Origin: Emcibacteraceae bacterium
GTDB taxonomy: Bacteria > Pseudomonadota > Alphaproteobacteria > Sphingomonadales > Emcibacteraceae
Length of the DNA stretch: 64,000 nt
Direction: 5' to 3'
NCBI GenBank assembly: GCA_021774795.1
Contig: JAJFIR010000053.1
Coordinates: 248,001 to 312,000 of the forward strand
This document shows, piece after piece, positions 1 to 10,199 of this stretch. Below the pieces are notes generated by a model. The model worked only from the letters and a program-made list of their open reading frames with translations. It ran no database searches and had not been told where the DNA came from. Position 1 is the first letter of the stretch. Each line of letters starts with the position of its first letter. The translations under genes were made by a program, and so were the position numbers.

Positions 1-110
1 CGGGCATGACATCCCATGATATTCCATTTAGAGGATAAACTGAGGTGAAATCCCGTAGAAAATAATTTTAATGCTGCATACAGATTTTTAGCAGACTTTT
101 GGATGACAAA

Positions 111-593
111 ATGCCGTTATTTATGTCTAAATATACGAATAAGGTGGACAGTAAGGGCCGAGTATCGGTACCTGCCCAGTTCCGTTCGGCACTACCATCT
201 GGATTTCAAAAATCGATAGTGATTTATCAGGCGGTCAACCACAACGCTATCGAATGTTGTGATCTTCTTCACATTGAAAAAATAAATGAAAGCTTCGAAG
301 GTTTTGCGCCTTATTCAGATGAACATGATGAGTTTAGTTTAGCGCTTATGTCTGGCTTGGTGGAACTGACATTTGATGGTAATGGCAGAATTATAATCCC
401 GCAGGAATTGATGAAATTCGCAGGAATAAGTGAGTACGCGACATTTGCTGGAAAAGGAAAGACATTTCAAATTTGGGAACCCGAGGCTTTTAATAGCGAA
501 CTTGAAATTGCTCGAAATAAAGTGAAAGAAAAACGCTCTTTGTTGCGTTTTCGCGCCGATAATGAAAATGGAGGAGGCAATGACCGTTCATAG
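111..593 (+). CDS. mraZ: MraZ, transcriptional regulator of the dcw cluster
   Basis: MraZ is an AbrB-fold DNA-binding protein encoded first in most division and cell wall clusters, where it regulates the operon. The protein (160 aa) carries the family's N-terminal signature, with the KVDSKGRVSVP stretch near residues 11-21 and a second AbrB-like half around residues 80-100 (FDGNGRIIIP). I chose the ATG at 111 (MPLFMSKY...) because it matches the usual MraZ start; the frame is open to a TTG at 99, which adds only MDDK-like residues. Its end overlaps rsmH by 14 bases. No clear TGGGN-type MraZ operator repeats were found in the 110 bases upstream. Confidence 0.95.
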   Translation: MPLFMSKYTNKVDSKGRVSVPAQFRSALPSGFQKSIVIYQAVNHNAIECCDLLHIEKINESFEGFAPYSDEHDEFSLALMSGLVELTFDGNGRIIIPQELMKFAGISEYATFAGKGKTFQIWEPEAFNSELEIARNKVKEKRSLLRFRADNENGGGNDRS

Positions 594-1590
594 TACTCCT
601 GTTAAAGGTGTGTCTGCTGAGTCAGATCATATTTCCGTTATGTTAGATGAAGTGATTGATACGTTGCAGCCGAATAAGAACGGCGTATATGTGGATGGTA
701 CTTTCGGGGCGGGTGGTTACAGTCGCGCTATACTGATGAATAAAGTTTCAATGCTTTGGGCTATTGATCGCGATCCATCGGTACATGAGGCGGCAAATGC
801 TCTCGAAAATGATTTTCCAAATAAATTTAAACTTCTTGAGGGTTGTTTTTCAGATATGGAAAGTTTGGTTCGTGACAAGGGCCAGAAACGGGTTGAGGGA
901 GTAGTGCTTGATATTGGTGTATCTTCAATGCAGCTTGATCATGCTCACAGGGGCTTTTCTTTCATGAAAGACGGGCCGCTTGATATGCGGATGGCGGATC
1001 ACGGAATTACGGCAGCGGAAGTCGTGAATGAAACCGAAGAAGAAGATCTAGCGAATATTATCTATGAGTACGGCGAAGAGCGTGCTTCCCGAAGAGTAGC
1101 GCGCGCCATTGTAGAAGCACGAAAGAAAAAACAATTTTCGACAACATTAGAATTAGCACAGGTAGTTGAAAAAGCAGTGGGCGGTCCCAAATTTAAAAAG
1201 AGTAGGAGGCAAATTCATGGTGCAACCAGAACCTTTCAAGCCTTGAGAATTTATGTCAATGATGAGCTAGGTGAACTACGTCGAGGGTTAGAGGCTGCTG
1301 AAAAAGTATTAGCACCGGGTGGTCGTCTGTGTGTTGTCACATTTCATTCACTTGAAGACCGGATAGTAAAAGAGTTTTTCAAAAAAAGAAGTGGTGATAT
1401 CCCAAAGGGGTCTCGTCATATGCCAGCGCAAGGTAATAATTTTCCGGCACCGACGTTTACGATGATTTTTCGCGGCGGGAAGAAAGCATCAAGCAAAGAA
1501 ATCCAATTAAATGTGCGCTCTAGGTCCGCAAAGCTGAGAGCAGCGATACGCACGGACGCACCATCATGGAATGAGGAGATAGCAGCATGA
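580..1590 (+). CDS. rsmH: 16S rRNA (cytosine(1402)-N(4))-methyltransferase RsmH
   Basis: RsmH (MraW) methylates N4 of C1402 in 16S rRNA using S-adenosylmethionine, in the cytoplasm. The 336-residue product has the SAM-binding DGTFGAGGY motif at about residues 39-47, the LDIGVSSMQLD segment and the C-terminal HSLEDRIVKEFF signature. The frame is open from an ATG at 562, but the ATG at 580 has a strong GGAGG ribosome binding site just upstream (within the end of mraZ), so I start there. It overlaps ftsL by four bases (ATGA), indicating translational coupling. Confidence 0.96.
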   Translation: MTVHSTPVKGVSAESDHISVMLDEVIDTLQPNKNGVYVDGTFGAGGYSRAILMNKVSMLWAIDRDPSVHEAANALENDFPNKFKLLEGCFSDMESLVRDKGQKRVEGVVLDIGVSSMQLDHAHRGFSFMKDGPLDMRMADHGITAAEVVNETEEEDLANIIYEYGEERASRRVARAIVEARKKKQFSTTLELAQVVEKAVGGPKFKKSRRQIHGATRTFQALRIYVNDELGELRRGLEAAEKVLAPGGRLCVVTFHSLEDRIVKEFFKKRSGDIPKGSRHMPAQGNNFPAPTFTMIFRGGKKASSKEIQLNVRSRSAKLRAAIRTDAPSWNEEIAA

Positions 1591-2096
1591 TTAGAATATT
1601 TGCCGCCTTTGCGATCCTAACTGTAATGATATCAACAGCATCCGTTTATAATTTAAAGCAGGCTACCTATGATCTTGAAGAAAAAAAACGGGATATTAGC
1701 TCTCAAATTTTAAAGGATCGCCAGGCCATAAAAGTTTTAAAAGCTGAGATGGCTTATCTATCGAGGCCAGAAAGACTGGAAAGGCTAAGCCGGCGTCATT
1801 TGGTTCTAGATGCTACGCAAAATGAACAATTGGTTGCTGATCTTAACGAATTGACGGTTCGCGGTAGTGTTCAAATGGCGACTTTGCCTGTTGATAACTT
1901 CCAACTTCTTTTGCCACGGCAAAAGCCAAACCCGTCAACTTTCAAAAAAAATAACAAGAAACAGAAAATAACACCCGATGTTAGATTGGCGAGCTATGCC
2001 AAATCCGCTGAGAAACAAAATGTAATACATAAGAAAGAGCTAGAACAAAAAAGTCTATATGAGAGAATTCTGGCTAAAATTGGGAACTACAAATAG
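1587..2096 (+). CDS. ftsL: Cell division protein FtsL
   Basis: This is a small bitopic division protein that joins FtsQ and FtsB-type partners at the septum. The 169-residue product has one N-terminal membrane segment (about residues 3-20), followed by a charged coiled-coil region (about 28-60) and the RPERLERLSRRHL stretch common to alphaproteobacterial FtsL. The C-terminal third is lysine-rich and low in complexity. Identification rests on topology and on its place between rsmH and ftsI, because FtsL is poorly conserved. Its start overlaps the rsmH stop (ATGA). Confidence 0.88.
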   Translation: MIRIFAAFAILTVMISTASVYNLKQATYDLEEKKRDISSQILKDRQAIKVLKAEMAYLSRPERLERLSRRHLVLDATQNEQLVADLNELTVRGSVQMATLPVDNFQLLLPRQKPNPSTFKKNNKKQKITPDVRLASYAKSAEKQNVIHKKELEQKSLYERILAKIGNYK

Positions 2097-2107
2097 GGAT
2101 TAAAAAA

Positions 2108-3799
2108 GTGAAGCCGATTGATTTGCGAGTGGAAGGAACGCGCCAGGGTGCGATGGAGGTTGCCCGAAACCGAATGATTTTCTTAATGGCCGTATTTACG
2201 TTTGGATTTTTCACACTCGCTATTAAATTAATATCAATTGGGGTGTTCCAAGCTACAAATACAGATTATCCCGGTTCCAGCGGTAAAAATACAGTCTTAA
2301 TGGCACGTGCTGATATCGTCGACCGTAACGGTGTGGTGTTAGCCACCAATTTAAAAACCCCGTCATTAGGCGTTAATCCCTATAAAATTAATGACCCTGA
2401 GTTGTTGTCTTATAAAATTATCGAGATACTTCCAAATTTAAAACGCGAGAATGTCCTTGAAAATTTGCAATCAAGTAGACGTCACGTTTGGATAAAAAGG
2501 AAACTGACACCTAAGCAAATGTTTGAAATTAATCGACTTGGTGAACCCGGGTTGGTATTTTCAGACGCCGAAAAGCGAATTTACCCACATGGTAGTTTGG
2601 TGTCACATGTGCTTGGATCAGTGGGTGTCGACAATCAGCCATCGGCCGGTGTTGAATTATATTTTGATGAACATTTATCCAACCCGCTACGTTCTGAGGA
2701 ACCGCTTGAGCTATCCATTGATATTCGGTTACAGCATATGCTCAATCAAGAATTAAACACATATGTTGAAAGGTTTAGCGCAAAAGGTGGTGGGGGTGTA
2801 ATTCTTGATGCTAACACGGGTGAAATTCTGGCTCTCTCTTCTTTGCCTGATTTTGATCCGAATGAATATGTTGAGCCCGATGATCCGAGCAGGTTTAATC
2901 AAATCCTGCAAGGGGTGTATGAATTGGGCTCAGGTTTTAAAACATTTACTGTAGCACTGGGTCTTGATACCAAAACAGTTGACCTTTCAAGTGGTTATGA
3001 TGCTTCTAAACCAGTTAAAGTTGCTCGGTTCACGATACATGATGATCACGCGAAGAACAGATGGCTTAACGTGCCTGAAATTTACGTTTATTCATCAAAT
3101 ATTGGTACTTTAAAATTGGCGCGGGATATCGGCGTGGAACGCCAAAAAGCGTTTTTCGACAAACTAGGACTATTTCGAAAGACAAATGCAGAAATTTTTG
3201 AAGTCGGGCGGCCAATTTTGCCGTCACAATGGGGCCCAACGGAGCTGGTAACGACCTCTTATGGTCATGGGATCGCTGTTACTCCTTTACATTTAGCAAG
3301 CGGAGTTGCAGCAATGGTCAACGGTGGACGCCTTAATCCTGCCACCTTACTGAAGAAAGATGCGTCACAAATAAAGAGTATTTCATCCGGGTCAGTAGAC
3401 AATCAGGTAATTTCACCGGAAACGAGTGAGACTATGAGAAACCTTATGCATTTGGTTGTAGAATATGGCACCGGTAAAAGCGCAAAAGTCGATGGTTATG
3501 TGATTGGGGGTAAAACTGGAACTGCTATAAAAGCGGCAGGCGGCGGGTATAGAAACAAGGATGTTATATCGTCTTTTATATCTGTGTTTCCCATCGATAA
3601 GCCCAAGTATATCGTGTTTGCCATGCTAGACGAGCCACAAGGTATAAAGGAAACACTTTATATGGCATCTGGTGGTTGGACCGCCGCGCCGTTAGTTGGA
3701 AACCTCATTCGCCGTATGGGGCCGCTTCTCGGAATTGCCCCAACCAAAAAAGAAGAAATAGAATATGAAAGCATGATCCTGGTATCCGGAACAGAATAA
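2108..3799 (+). CDS. ftsI: Peptidoglycan D,D-transpeptidase FtsI (PBP3)
   Basis: This septal class B penicillin-binding protein cross-links peptidoglycan during division. The 563-residue protein has one N-terminal membrane segment (about 22-45), a PBP dimerisation domain and a transpeptidase domain with all three motifs: SxxK as SGFK with catalytic Ser275, SxN as SSN at 329-331, and KTG at 469-471. Translation starts at GTG 2108, which is unusual in this cluster. The stop overlaps the murE start by one base (TAATG). Confidence 0.96.
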   Translation: MKPIDLRVEGTRQGAMEVARNRMIFLMAVFTFGFFTLAIKLISIGVFQATNTDYPGSSGKNTVLMARADIVDRNGVVLATNLKTPSLGVNPYKINDPELLSYKIIEILPNLKRENVLENLQSSRRHVWIKRKLTPKQMFEINRLGEPGLVFSDAEKRIYPHGSLVSHVLGSVGVDNQPSAGVELYFDEHLSNPLRSEEPLELSIDIRLQHMLNQELNTYVERFSAKGGGGVILDANTGEILALSSLPDFDPNEYVEPDDPSRFNQILQGVYELGSGFKTFTVALGLDTKTVDLSSGYDASKPVKVARFTIHDDHAKNRWLNVPEIYVYSSNIGTLKLARDIGVERQKAFFDKLGLFRKTNAEIFEVGRPILPSQWGPTELVTTSYGHGIAVTPLHLASGVAAMVNGGRLNPATLLKKDASQIKSISSGSVDNQVISPETSETMRNLMHLVVEYGTGKSAKVDGYVIGGKTGTAIKAAGGGYRNKDVISSFISVFPIDKPKYIVFAMLDEPQGIKETLYMASGGWTAAPLVGNLIRRMGPLLGIAPTKKEEIEYESMILVSGTE

Positions 3800-5271
3800 T
3801 GAAATTAAGTCAGCTACTAGAACAAAATAGTCAGGTATTGGAGATGGAAATCTGCGGAATTACAGCAGACAGCCGTAAAGTCGAAGAAGGCTTTTTGTTT
3901 GTTGCGCTTCCTGGACTAATTTTTAATGGTGCCGATTTTATCAAGGACGCCGTTGAAGCGGGCGCGTCAGCGGTGCTTTGCATTCCTGACGCGAAACTTG
4001 AAAATGATGATGTTACCTGGATTCTAGACGAGCATCCTGGGCGGGTGTTTCCTTACATAGTGTCCCGCTTTTTCAAATATCAGCCGGAAAATATTGCGGC
4101 TGTAACAGGAACTAATGGTAAGACTTCAGTTGCATTTTTTACGCAACAAATATGGAAAAAACTAGGGATCAAGGCGGCTTCGGTCGGCACCTTGGGAATT
4201 AAAGCGGACGGTTATCAGCTTGATACAGGTTTAACAACGCCCGACCCCATGGTTATTCATAAGGCATTAAGTGAACTCTGTGATTTAGGGGTAGATCATG
4301 TGGTGTTTGAGGCGTCAAGCCATGGATTGGATCAACATAGGCTGGACGGCGTAAATATATCGGCCGCAGCATTTACCAATTTAACCCATGACCATCTTGA
4401 TTATCATAAAACTGAAGAAGATTATTTTAACGCCAAGGCACGCCTTTTTAAGGAAGTTTTACAACCATCAAAAACGGCAGTGCTAAATATTGATAATCCA
4501 CATGTCAGGGACGTGCTGCAAATATGTAAAGCCAAGGGCCATAAGATTATCACTGTTGGTAAAACAGATGGTGATATTCGGCTTCTAAATCAACGTACTT
4601 CTTCCACCGGTCAGGAAATTACGGTTAGTTACAAAAGAAAAATCTACGATATTGCCCTGCCACTTGTTGGTGGATTTCAGGCAACAAATGCTTTAATGGC
4701 CGTTGGATTGGTCATAGGTTGCGGAGGCCGTGCAGATAAAGCTTTTAAGGCGCTATCATATCTTCGCCCTGTTCGCGGCAGAATGGAACAAGCGGGTCGG
4801 CATCCTGCGGGCGCGCGAATATATGTTGATTTTGCTCATACGCCTGATGCGCTCGAAACAGTGCTTCAATCATTAAAACCACACGTTAAGGGAAAGTTGG
4901 CAGTTGTCTTTGGTTGTGGTGGTGATCGAGACAGAGCAAAGCGAAAAATAATGGGTGAAATAGCGGATAAACTAGCAGACAGAATATATGTGACCGATGA
5001 TAACCCAAGGTCAGAAAGTCCGGAGGGAATAAGGCAAGAAGTTTTGAAAGGCTGTGCTGTAGGTATCGATGCGGGTGATCGGGCAAGTGCGATTGCAATG
5101 GCAGTAGAGGACCTGCAAAAGGGGGATATTTTGCTGGTCGCTGGCAAAGGTCATGAACAGGGTCAAATGATCGGTACAAACATGACTGATTTTGATGATG
5201 TTTCAGTGGTTCGTTCCGCTATTGCGGCAATAGAGCTGCAAGAAACAACAATAAGAGCAAAAGCAAACTAG
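3799..5271 (+). CDS. murE: UDP-N-acetylmuramoyl-tripeptide synthetase MurE (meso-DAP type)
   Basis: MurE is the cytoplasmic Mur ligase that adds the third stem-peptide residue to UDP-MurNAc-L-Ala-D-Glu. The 490-residue product has the ATP-binding GTNGKT loop at 104-109 and, near the C terminus, DNPR at 401-404. DNPR is the signature of enzymes that add meso-diaminopimelate rather than lysine, so the organism should make Gram-negative DAP-type peptidoglycan. It is translationally coupled to ftsI and followed after 15 bases by murF. Confidence 0.97.
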   Translation: MKLSQLLEQNSQVLEMEICGITADSRKVEEGFLFVALPGLIFNGADFIKDAVEAGASAVLCIPDAKLENDDVTWILDEHPGRVFPYIVSRFFKYQPENIAAVTGTNGKTSVAFFTQQIWKKLGIKAASVGTLGIKADGYQLDTGLTTPDPMVIHKALSELCDLGVDHVVFEASSHGLDQHRLDGVNISAAAFTNLTHDHLDYHKTEEDYFNAKARLFKEVLQPSKTAVLNIDNPHVRDVLQICKAKGHKIITVGKTDGDIRLLNQRTSSTGQEITVSYKRKIYDIALPLVGGFQATNALMAVGLVIGCGGRADKAFKALSYLRPVRGRMEQAGRHPAGARIYVDFAHTPDALETVLQSLKPHVKGKLAVVFGCGGDRDRAKRKIMGEIADKLADRIYVTDDNPRSESPEGIRQEVLKGCAVGIDAGDRASAIAMAVEDLQKGDILLVAGKGHEQGQMIGTNMTDFDDVSVVRSAIAAIELQETTIRAKAN

Positions 5272-5286
5272 GAAGTTGGAATTTAA

Positions 5287-6729
5287 ATGAGTTTACTGCC
5301 TTTATGGACATCGCAAGAGTTGCAAACTGTTTTCGGTATTTCCTTAACCGCAAACTGGAACTCTTACGGTGTTTCAATAGATAGCCGCAGTATAGAAAAA
5401 GGCGATCTGTTTTTCGCGCTATCGGGACCAAACTTTGATGGCCATGGTTACGTAAATGCGGCACTGGATAGTGGTGCTGCGGGTGCTGTTGTTGATCGAA
5501 TTTTGCCGGATGTTGATCCTTCCAAATTAATAATTGTACCCAATGTTATGGAGGCACTTATCGCGTTGGGAAAGGCGGCCAGGAACCGAGTGAATGTACC
5601 GATTATTGCAGTAACGGGAAGTGTTGGAAAAACAGGAACTAAGGAGGCATTAAAAGCCGCTTTATCCCGTTACAAGAAGACGCATGCGAGCGTTTTAAGT
5701 TATAATAATGATATCGGCGTACCACTTTCTCTGGCACGTATGCCATATGATGCACAATACGGCATTTTTGAAATGGGCATGAACCATAAAGGTGAACTTG
5801 AGGAACTTGTGAAACTAGTACGGCCGGATGTGGCAATCATTACGACGGTTGAACTTGCACATAGTGAATTTTTTCAAAATGTTGAAGAGATAGCGGATGC
5901 AAAAGCAGAAATATTTACATCTATGAATGAAGGCGGTATAGCCGTCTTGAATTATGATAATCCTCATTATGAAAGACTTGCAGCTAAAGCTACGGAAGCA
6001 GGGGTTGAAAAAATAATATCGTTCGGAAACAATGCCAAAGCAGATGTTGAAATCTTGCGTTACTTTTTCCACGATACGTGTAGCTGTGTAATTGCTGATA
6101 TTATGGGCAAGGTAATGACTTATAAAGTCGGCATGCTGGGCTATCATTGGGTAATGAATTCGCTTGCTGTTTTAGCAACTGTTGACGTGGTTGGTGCCGA
6201 TTTGGGGTTGAGCGGCCTTGGGCTTGCTGAATTAAAACCGCTGGTTGGTCGCGGGAGACGCGAACGTATCTATTTTGACATAGCGACTGAGGCATCATTT
6301 TTATTGATTGACGAAAGTTATAATGCCAATCCAGCGAGTATGGAAGCGGCGATCAAAACTCTTGGGCAGTGTGAAAGTCAGGACATTAATAGACGAATTG
6401 CAGTGTTATGCGACATGGGAGAGCTGGGTTCCCATGCGGATCAGCTTCATTGTGGCCTTGCACCGATTTTAAAAAAGGCAGCTGTTGACCGGGTGTTTAT
6501 GGTTGGCAAACACATGAAAGCATTGGCAGATTTTATTACGAAAGAGATGTCCGAAATAAATGTTAATTATTTTAACGATAATACAGCTCTCGAGCGCGCA
6601 TTGCTGCATGACATACGCGATGGGGACGTAATCATGATCAAAGGGTCAAATTCCGGAGGTATGTCGGCAATTGTTCAGTCACTGAACCAGTTGGATATAA
6701 ATTTCGATAAACAAGCTGTGAGTAGCTAG
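5287..6729 (+). CDS. murF: UDP-N-acetylmuramoyl-tripeptide--D-alanyl-D-alanine ligase MurF
   Basis: MurF adds the D-Ala-D-Ala dipeptide to give the complete UDP-MurNAc-pentapeptide. The 480-residue protein has the Mur ligase layout: an N-terminal substrate domain (IDSRSIEKGDLFFAL), a GSVGKTG ATP loop at about residue 111, the EMGMNHKGEL central motif and the DESYNANPASM segment specific to MurF. It lies between murE and mraY in the same operon. Its substrate supplier, ddl, is encoded 6 kb downstream in the same cluster. Confidence 0.97.
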   Translation: MSLLPLWTSQELQTVFGISLTANWNSYGVSIDSRSIEKGDLFFALSGPNFDGHGYVNAALDSGAAGAVVDRILPDVDPSKLIIVPNVMEALIALGKAARNRVNVPIIAVTGSVGKTGTKEALKAALSRYKKTHASVLSYNNDIGVPLSLARMPYDAQYGIFEMGMNHKGELEELVKLVRPDVAIITTVELAHSEFFQNVEEIADAKAEIFTSMNEGGIAVLNYDNPHYERLAAKATEAGVEKIISFGNNAKADVEILRYFFHDTCSCVIADIMGKVMTYKVGMLGYHWVMNSLAVLATVDVVGADLGLSGLGLAELKPLVGRGRRERIYFDIATEASFLLIDESYNANPASMEAAIKTLGQCESQDINRRIAVLCDMGELGSHADQLHCGLAPILKKAAVDRVFMVGKHMKALADFITKEMSEINVNYFNDNTALERALLHDIRDGDVIMIKGSNSGGMSAIVQSLNQLDINFDKQAVSS

Positions 6730-6746
6730 AAAAAGGGTAAGAACGG

Positions 6747-7835
6747 ATGCTCTATCATTTATTAACTTCGTTGAGTGACGATTATGGGTTTTTCAATGTG
6801 TTTAATTATTTGACCTTCCGAACCGGAGCGTCTTTGTTTACAGCGTTTGTTATTAGCTTTCTATTTGGTCCAAAAGTTATCTTTATGTTGAAAAATAAAC
6901 AAAAAAAGGGACAACCCATTCGTGATGATGGCCCTGAAAGTCATTTACTTACAAAACAGGGCACTCCAACGATGGGCGGGTTTCTTATCCTGTTAGGCTT
7001 GAGTGCCGGAACGTTACTTTGGGCAGATTTAACAAATCAATATGTTTGGGCCTGTTTGCTCATAACGAGCGGTTTTGGCTTTATTGGTTTTTTGGATGAT
7101 TATGCAAAAATTACGAGGTCCAGTAGTGACGGTGTTTCAGGAAAAGTAAAATTATTATTGGAAATCGTGATTTCATTGGGCGCAGTTTACTTAATAATTG
7201 ATGCGGCGGGCCCTGATATTGGGACGATGTTAGCTCTGCCATTTCTTAAGGATACCATGATTAACCTCGGCTGGTTTATGGTGCCGTTTTCAATGTTTGT
7301 GCTTGTTGGTGCTTCAAATAGCGTAAATTTAACAGATGGGCTCGATGGTCTTGCGATCATGCCTGTTATTATTGCATCGGGGACATTTGCGATAATCGCT
7401 TATTTGGTAGGTAATGTGGTATTCGCCGACTATCTTAACCTGACTTACGTAACCGGCACCGGAGAGCTTTCAGTTTTTCTAGCGGCAATTATTGGTGCGG
7501 GTCTTGGGTTTCTTTGGTTTAATGCTCCTCCAGCTATGATTTTTATGGGCGACACCGGAAGTCTTGCTTTGGGCGGTGCGCTGGGCGCAGTTAGTGTAAT
7601 CACTAAACATGAAATAGTGTTAGGCATTGTTGGCGGCTTGTTTGTTCTTGAGACCGTTTCTGTCATTGTTCAGGTTGCATCCTATAAACTTACGGGTAAA
7701 CGCGTTTTTCGAATGGCACCAATCCATCATCATTATGAAAAAAAGGGGTGGGCAGAACCTACAATCGTTATTCGTTTCTGGATAATTGCTGTTTTGCTGG
7801 CACTTGTCGGATTAGCGACATTGAAATTAAGATAA
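6747..7835 (+). CDS. mraY: Phospho-N-acetylmuramoyl-pentapeptide-transferase MraY
   Basis: MraY is the integral membrane enzyme that transfers phospho-MurNAc-pentapeptide to undecaprenyl phosphate to make lipid I. The 362-residue product has about ten membrane segments, an LDDYAKI acidic motif, [10 protein letters not shown] at about 194-203 and the [12 protein letters not shown] motif near the C terminus. All are hallmarks of the family. Only 22 bases separate its stop from ftsW. In many alphaproteobacteria murD sits here; it does not in this genome. Confidence 0.97.
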   Translation: MLYHLLTSLSDDYGFFNVFNYLTFRTGASLFTAFVISFLFGPKVIFMLKNKQKKGQPIRDDGPESHLLTKQGTPTMGGFLILLGLSAGTLLWADLTNQYVWACLLITSGFGFIGFLDDYAKITRSSSDGVSGKVKLLLEIVISLGAVYLIIDAAGPDIGTMLALPFLKDTMINLGWFMVPFSMFVLVGASNSVNLTDGLDGLAIMPVIIASGTFAIIAYLVGNVVFADYLNLTYVTGTGELSVFLAAIIGAGLGFLWFNAPPAMIFMGDTGSLALGGALGAVSVITKHEIVLGIVGGLFVLETVSVIVQVASYKLTGKRVFRMAPIHHHYEKKGWAEPTIVIRFWIIAVLLALVGLATLKLR

Positions 7836-7857
7836 AGAAAAAGGTTTAAAAGGAAAA

Positions 7858-9006
7858 ATGAGCACGTTTTCACGGACAGACAATAGCATAATTAGCACAT
7901 GGTGGTGGACAGTTGACCGCTGGTTACTAATGTCGATCGCGCTGTTGATTACAGTCGGCTTGGTACTTGTGTTTGGTGCCAGCCCCGCTGTTGCGGAACG
8001 TATCGGGCTTTCGAGCTTCCATTTTGTTGAAAGGCAAATCTTTTTTCTAGTCCTTTCTGTAGGTGTCATGTTTTTCGTTTCACTGATGACACCTGTCATG
8101 GTTCGGCGCGCCGGTGTCGTATTGTTTGCAGTTTGCTTATTATTGCTCCTGGCAACTTTGATGTTTGGTCCCGAAGTTAAAGGAGCTCAGCGCTGGCTGC
8201 CGATTGGATCATTTACCTTTCAAGCATCAGAATTTATGAAGCCAGCATTTATAATTTTCTCTGCCTGGATGTTTTCTGAAAGCCACAGAGTGCCGGGATT
8301 TCCTGGATCGAAGATATCAATGTTCTTTTTTGCGGTCGTTATTGCGCTGTTAATATTACAACCAGATTTTGGTCAATCTATATTGGTAGCATTCGTTTGG
8401 GGCATACAATTTTTTATGGCTGGTCTATCATGGATGTGGGTTGGTGGTTTGATTGCTCTGGCAATAACCGGACTAGTGGTCGCCTATACTTTATTGCCTC
8501 ATGTCGCCTCCCGAATTGATAGTTTTTTAAACCCTGAAAACAGCGATACCTATCAAGTCGATCTGGCTATGGATGCCTTTCGCAATGGCGGGCTTCTGGG
8601 TAAAGGGCCTGGTGAGGGTATCGTTAAAATTCGCTTGCCAGACGCACATTCAGATTATATTTTTGCGGTTGCCGGCGAAGAATTTGGTGTAGTCGTTTGT
8701 TTATTGATTATCGCGATTTTTGCCGTGATCGTTATAAGAGGATTTGTAAATTTACTCAAAGAACAGGATATGTTTACTGTTCTTGCTGTGGCCGGGCTGC
8801 TTATACAGTTTGGTATACAGGCATTTATTAACCTGGCCGTGAATTTGTCGATCCTTCCGAGTAAGGGCATGACACTTCCTTTTATCAGCTACGGTGGTTC
8901 GTCAATGCTGGCTCTTGCTATCAGTATGGGGATGATTTTGTCGCTAACCCGACGCTATAGTCAATATAAACCTGGTCAAACCACTCTTTCTTGGGGCCAA
9001 AGATGA
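7858..9006 (+). CDS. ftsW: Septal peptidoglycan glycosyltransferase FtsW
   Basis: FtsW is a SEDS-family polytopic membrane glycosyltransferase that works with FtsI to build septal peptidoglycan. The 382-residue product has about ten membrane segments, the GAQRWLPIGSFTFQASEFMK region and a C-terminal PFISYGGSS motif typical of FtsW/RodA. I call FtsW rather than RodA from the cluster position. A clear AAGGA ribosome binding site precedes the ATG. Its stop overlaps the murG start (ATGA). Confidence 0.95.
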   Translation: MSTFSRTDNSIISTWWWTVDRWLLMSIALLITVGLVLVFGASPAVAERIGLSSFHFVERQIFFLVLSVGVMFFVSLMTPVMVRRAGVVLFAVCLLLLLATLMFGPEVKGAQRWLPIGSFTFQASEFMKPAFIIFSAWMFSESHRVPGFPGSKISMFFFAVVIALLILQPDFGQSILVAFVWGIQFFMAGLSWMWVGGLIALAITGLVVAYTLLPHVASRIDSFLNPENSDTYQVDLAMDAFRNGGLLGKGPGEGIVKIRLPDAHSDYIFAVAGEEFGVVVCLLIIAIFAVIVIRGFVNLLKEQDMFTVLAVAGLLIQFGIQAFINLAVNLSILPSKGMTLPFISYGGSSMLALAISMGMILSLTRRYSQYKPGQTTLSWGQR

Positions 9007-10199
9007 AGCGCCGCAGGACAAGCCATATAGTATTAGCCGCAGGCGGCACGGGCGGTCACATGTTTCCTGCTTTGGCATTAATGGATGAATTGATAGAGCG
9101 CGGCCACCGTGTAACGTTGATCACTGATAAGCGGGGCCTTAAATACCGAAATATGTTTAAGGAAATCAAAATATATGAAGTTGAAAGCGCATCTTTTGCG
9201 GGTAAAGGTATATTTGGAAAAATAGCGTCTATCCCAAAAATTATTAGCGGGATTTTTGAAGCGCGTTCAATATTAAAAATGATTATGCCGGGAGCCGTTA
9301 TTGGCTTCGGCGGCTATCCGGCTTTTCCGACAATAAAGGCTGCTTTATCCCTTAATATTCCAACTTGTCTTCACGAGCAAAATGCGGTGTTGGGTAAAGT
9401 GAATCGCCATTTGGCAAAATCTGTAGATGCGGTGGCATTGTCATTTGAAGATACTAAGAAAGTTAAATGGCATAATTATAATTATGTTGCTGTTACAGGT
9501 AATCCTGTCCGAAAGGAAATTGTCGACATCGGTGATTTATATTATCCAACGGTGGGCGATGACAAAATTTTCAGGATATTGGTGATCGGCGGTAGCCAAG
9601 GGGCTAAAATTTTCAGTGAGGTTGTTCCACAAGCTGTTTCAACATTGCCCAGAGCGTCTCAGCGCAGATTGCAAATTACGCAACAATGCCGCGAAGATGA
9701 TATAGAAGCAGTACGAGAGCTTTATTCAGACACAAAAATTGCTGTTGATCTTACCACTTTTATTGATGATCTGCCAAATTGCCTACGTTGGGCGCATCTG
9801 GTGATAGGTCGAGCCGGGGCATCGACAATTTCGGAATTATCGACAGCGGGACGGCCGGGGATATTGGTCCCTTATCCGCAGGCTACGGATAATCATCAGA
9901 TGGAAAATGCCAAAGAATTGGTTTCTACGGGCGGTGCGTGGTTGTACCAGAACCATGAATTTAATGCCAAAACATTGGCAAAGATATTACAGCGCATGGC
10001 AAGGCATCCTAACGAAGTTTGGAAGGCCGCCGAACAATCGCGGAAAATTGGCAAACCTTATGCAGCAAAGGATTTAGCGGATTTGGTTGAACGTTTGGCG
10101 TTGGTAAAAGGGAAACGTTCGGTACTTAAAGTAAATAAAATTGAAGAAGTCGCCAATGACAAGGAAACCGAAATTGAAGAACTAAAGGCCGAAAGATGA
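9003..10199 (+). CDS. murG: UDP-GlcNAc:lipid I N-acetylglucosaminyltransferase MurG
   Basis: MurG is a peripheral inner-face glycosyltransferase that turns lipid I into lipid II. The protein (398 aa from ATG 9003) begins with the [10 protein letters not shown] phosphate-binding loop at 14-23 and has the GGSQGA loop and the [11 protein letters not shown] donor-binding region. I start at 9003, which overlaps the ftsW stop as ATGA, rather than at the in-frame ATG at 8991. The last 25 or so residues form a charged tail beyond the catalytic domain, so the protein is slightly longer than usual. Confidence 0.96.
   Translation: MKRRRTSHIVLAAGGTGGHMFPALALMDELIERGHRVTLITDKRGLKYRNMFKEIKIYEVESASFAGKGIFGKIASIPKIISGIFEARSILKMIMPGAVIGFGGYPAFPTIKAALSLNIPTCLHEQNAVLGKVNRHLAKSVDAVALSFEDTKKVKWHNYNYVAVTGNPVRKEIVDIGDLYYPTVGDDKIFRILVIGGSQGAKIFSEVVPQAVSTLPRASQRRLQITQQCREDDIEAVRELYSDTKIAVDLTTFIDDLPNCLRWAHLVIGRAGASTISELSTAGRPGILVPYPQATDNHQMENAKELVSTGGAWLYQNHEFNAKTLAKILQRMARHPNEVWKAAEQSRKIGKPYAAKDLADLVERLALVKGKRSVLKVNKIEEVANDKETEIEELKAER

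Noticed and set aside
1-110. MraZ operator repeats upstream of mraZ
   Set aside because: One TGGGA-like sequence (minus strand, near 10-16) is not enough; the expected array of TGGGN repeats at fixed spacing is absent. The stretch otherwise shows no clear promoter.
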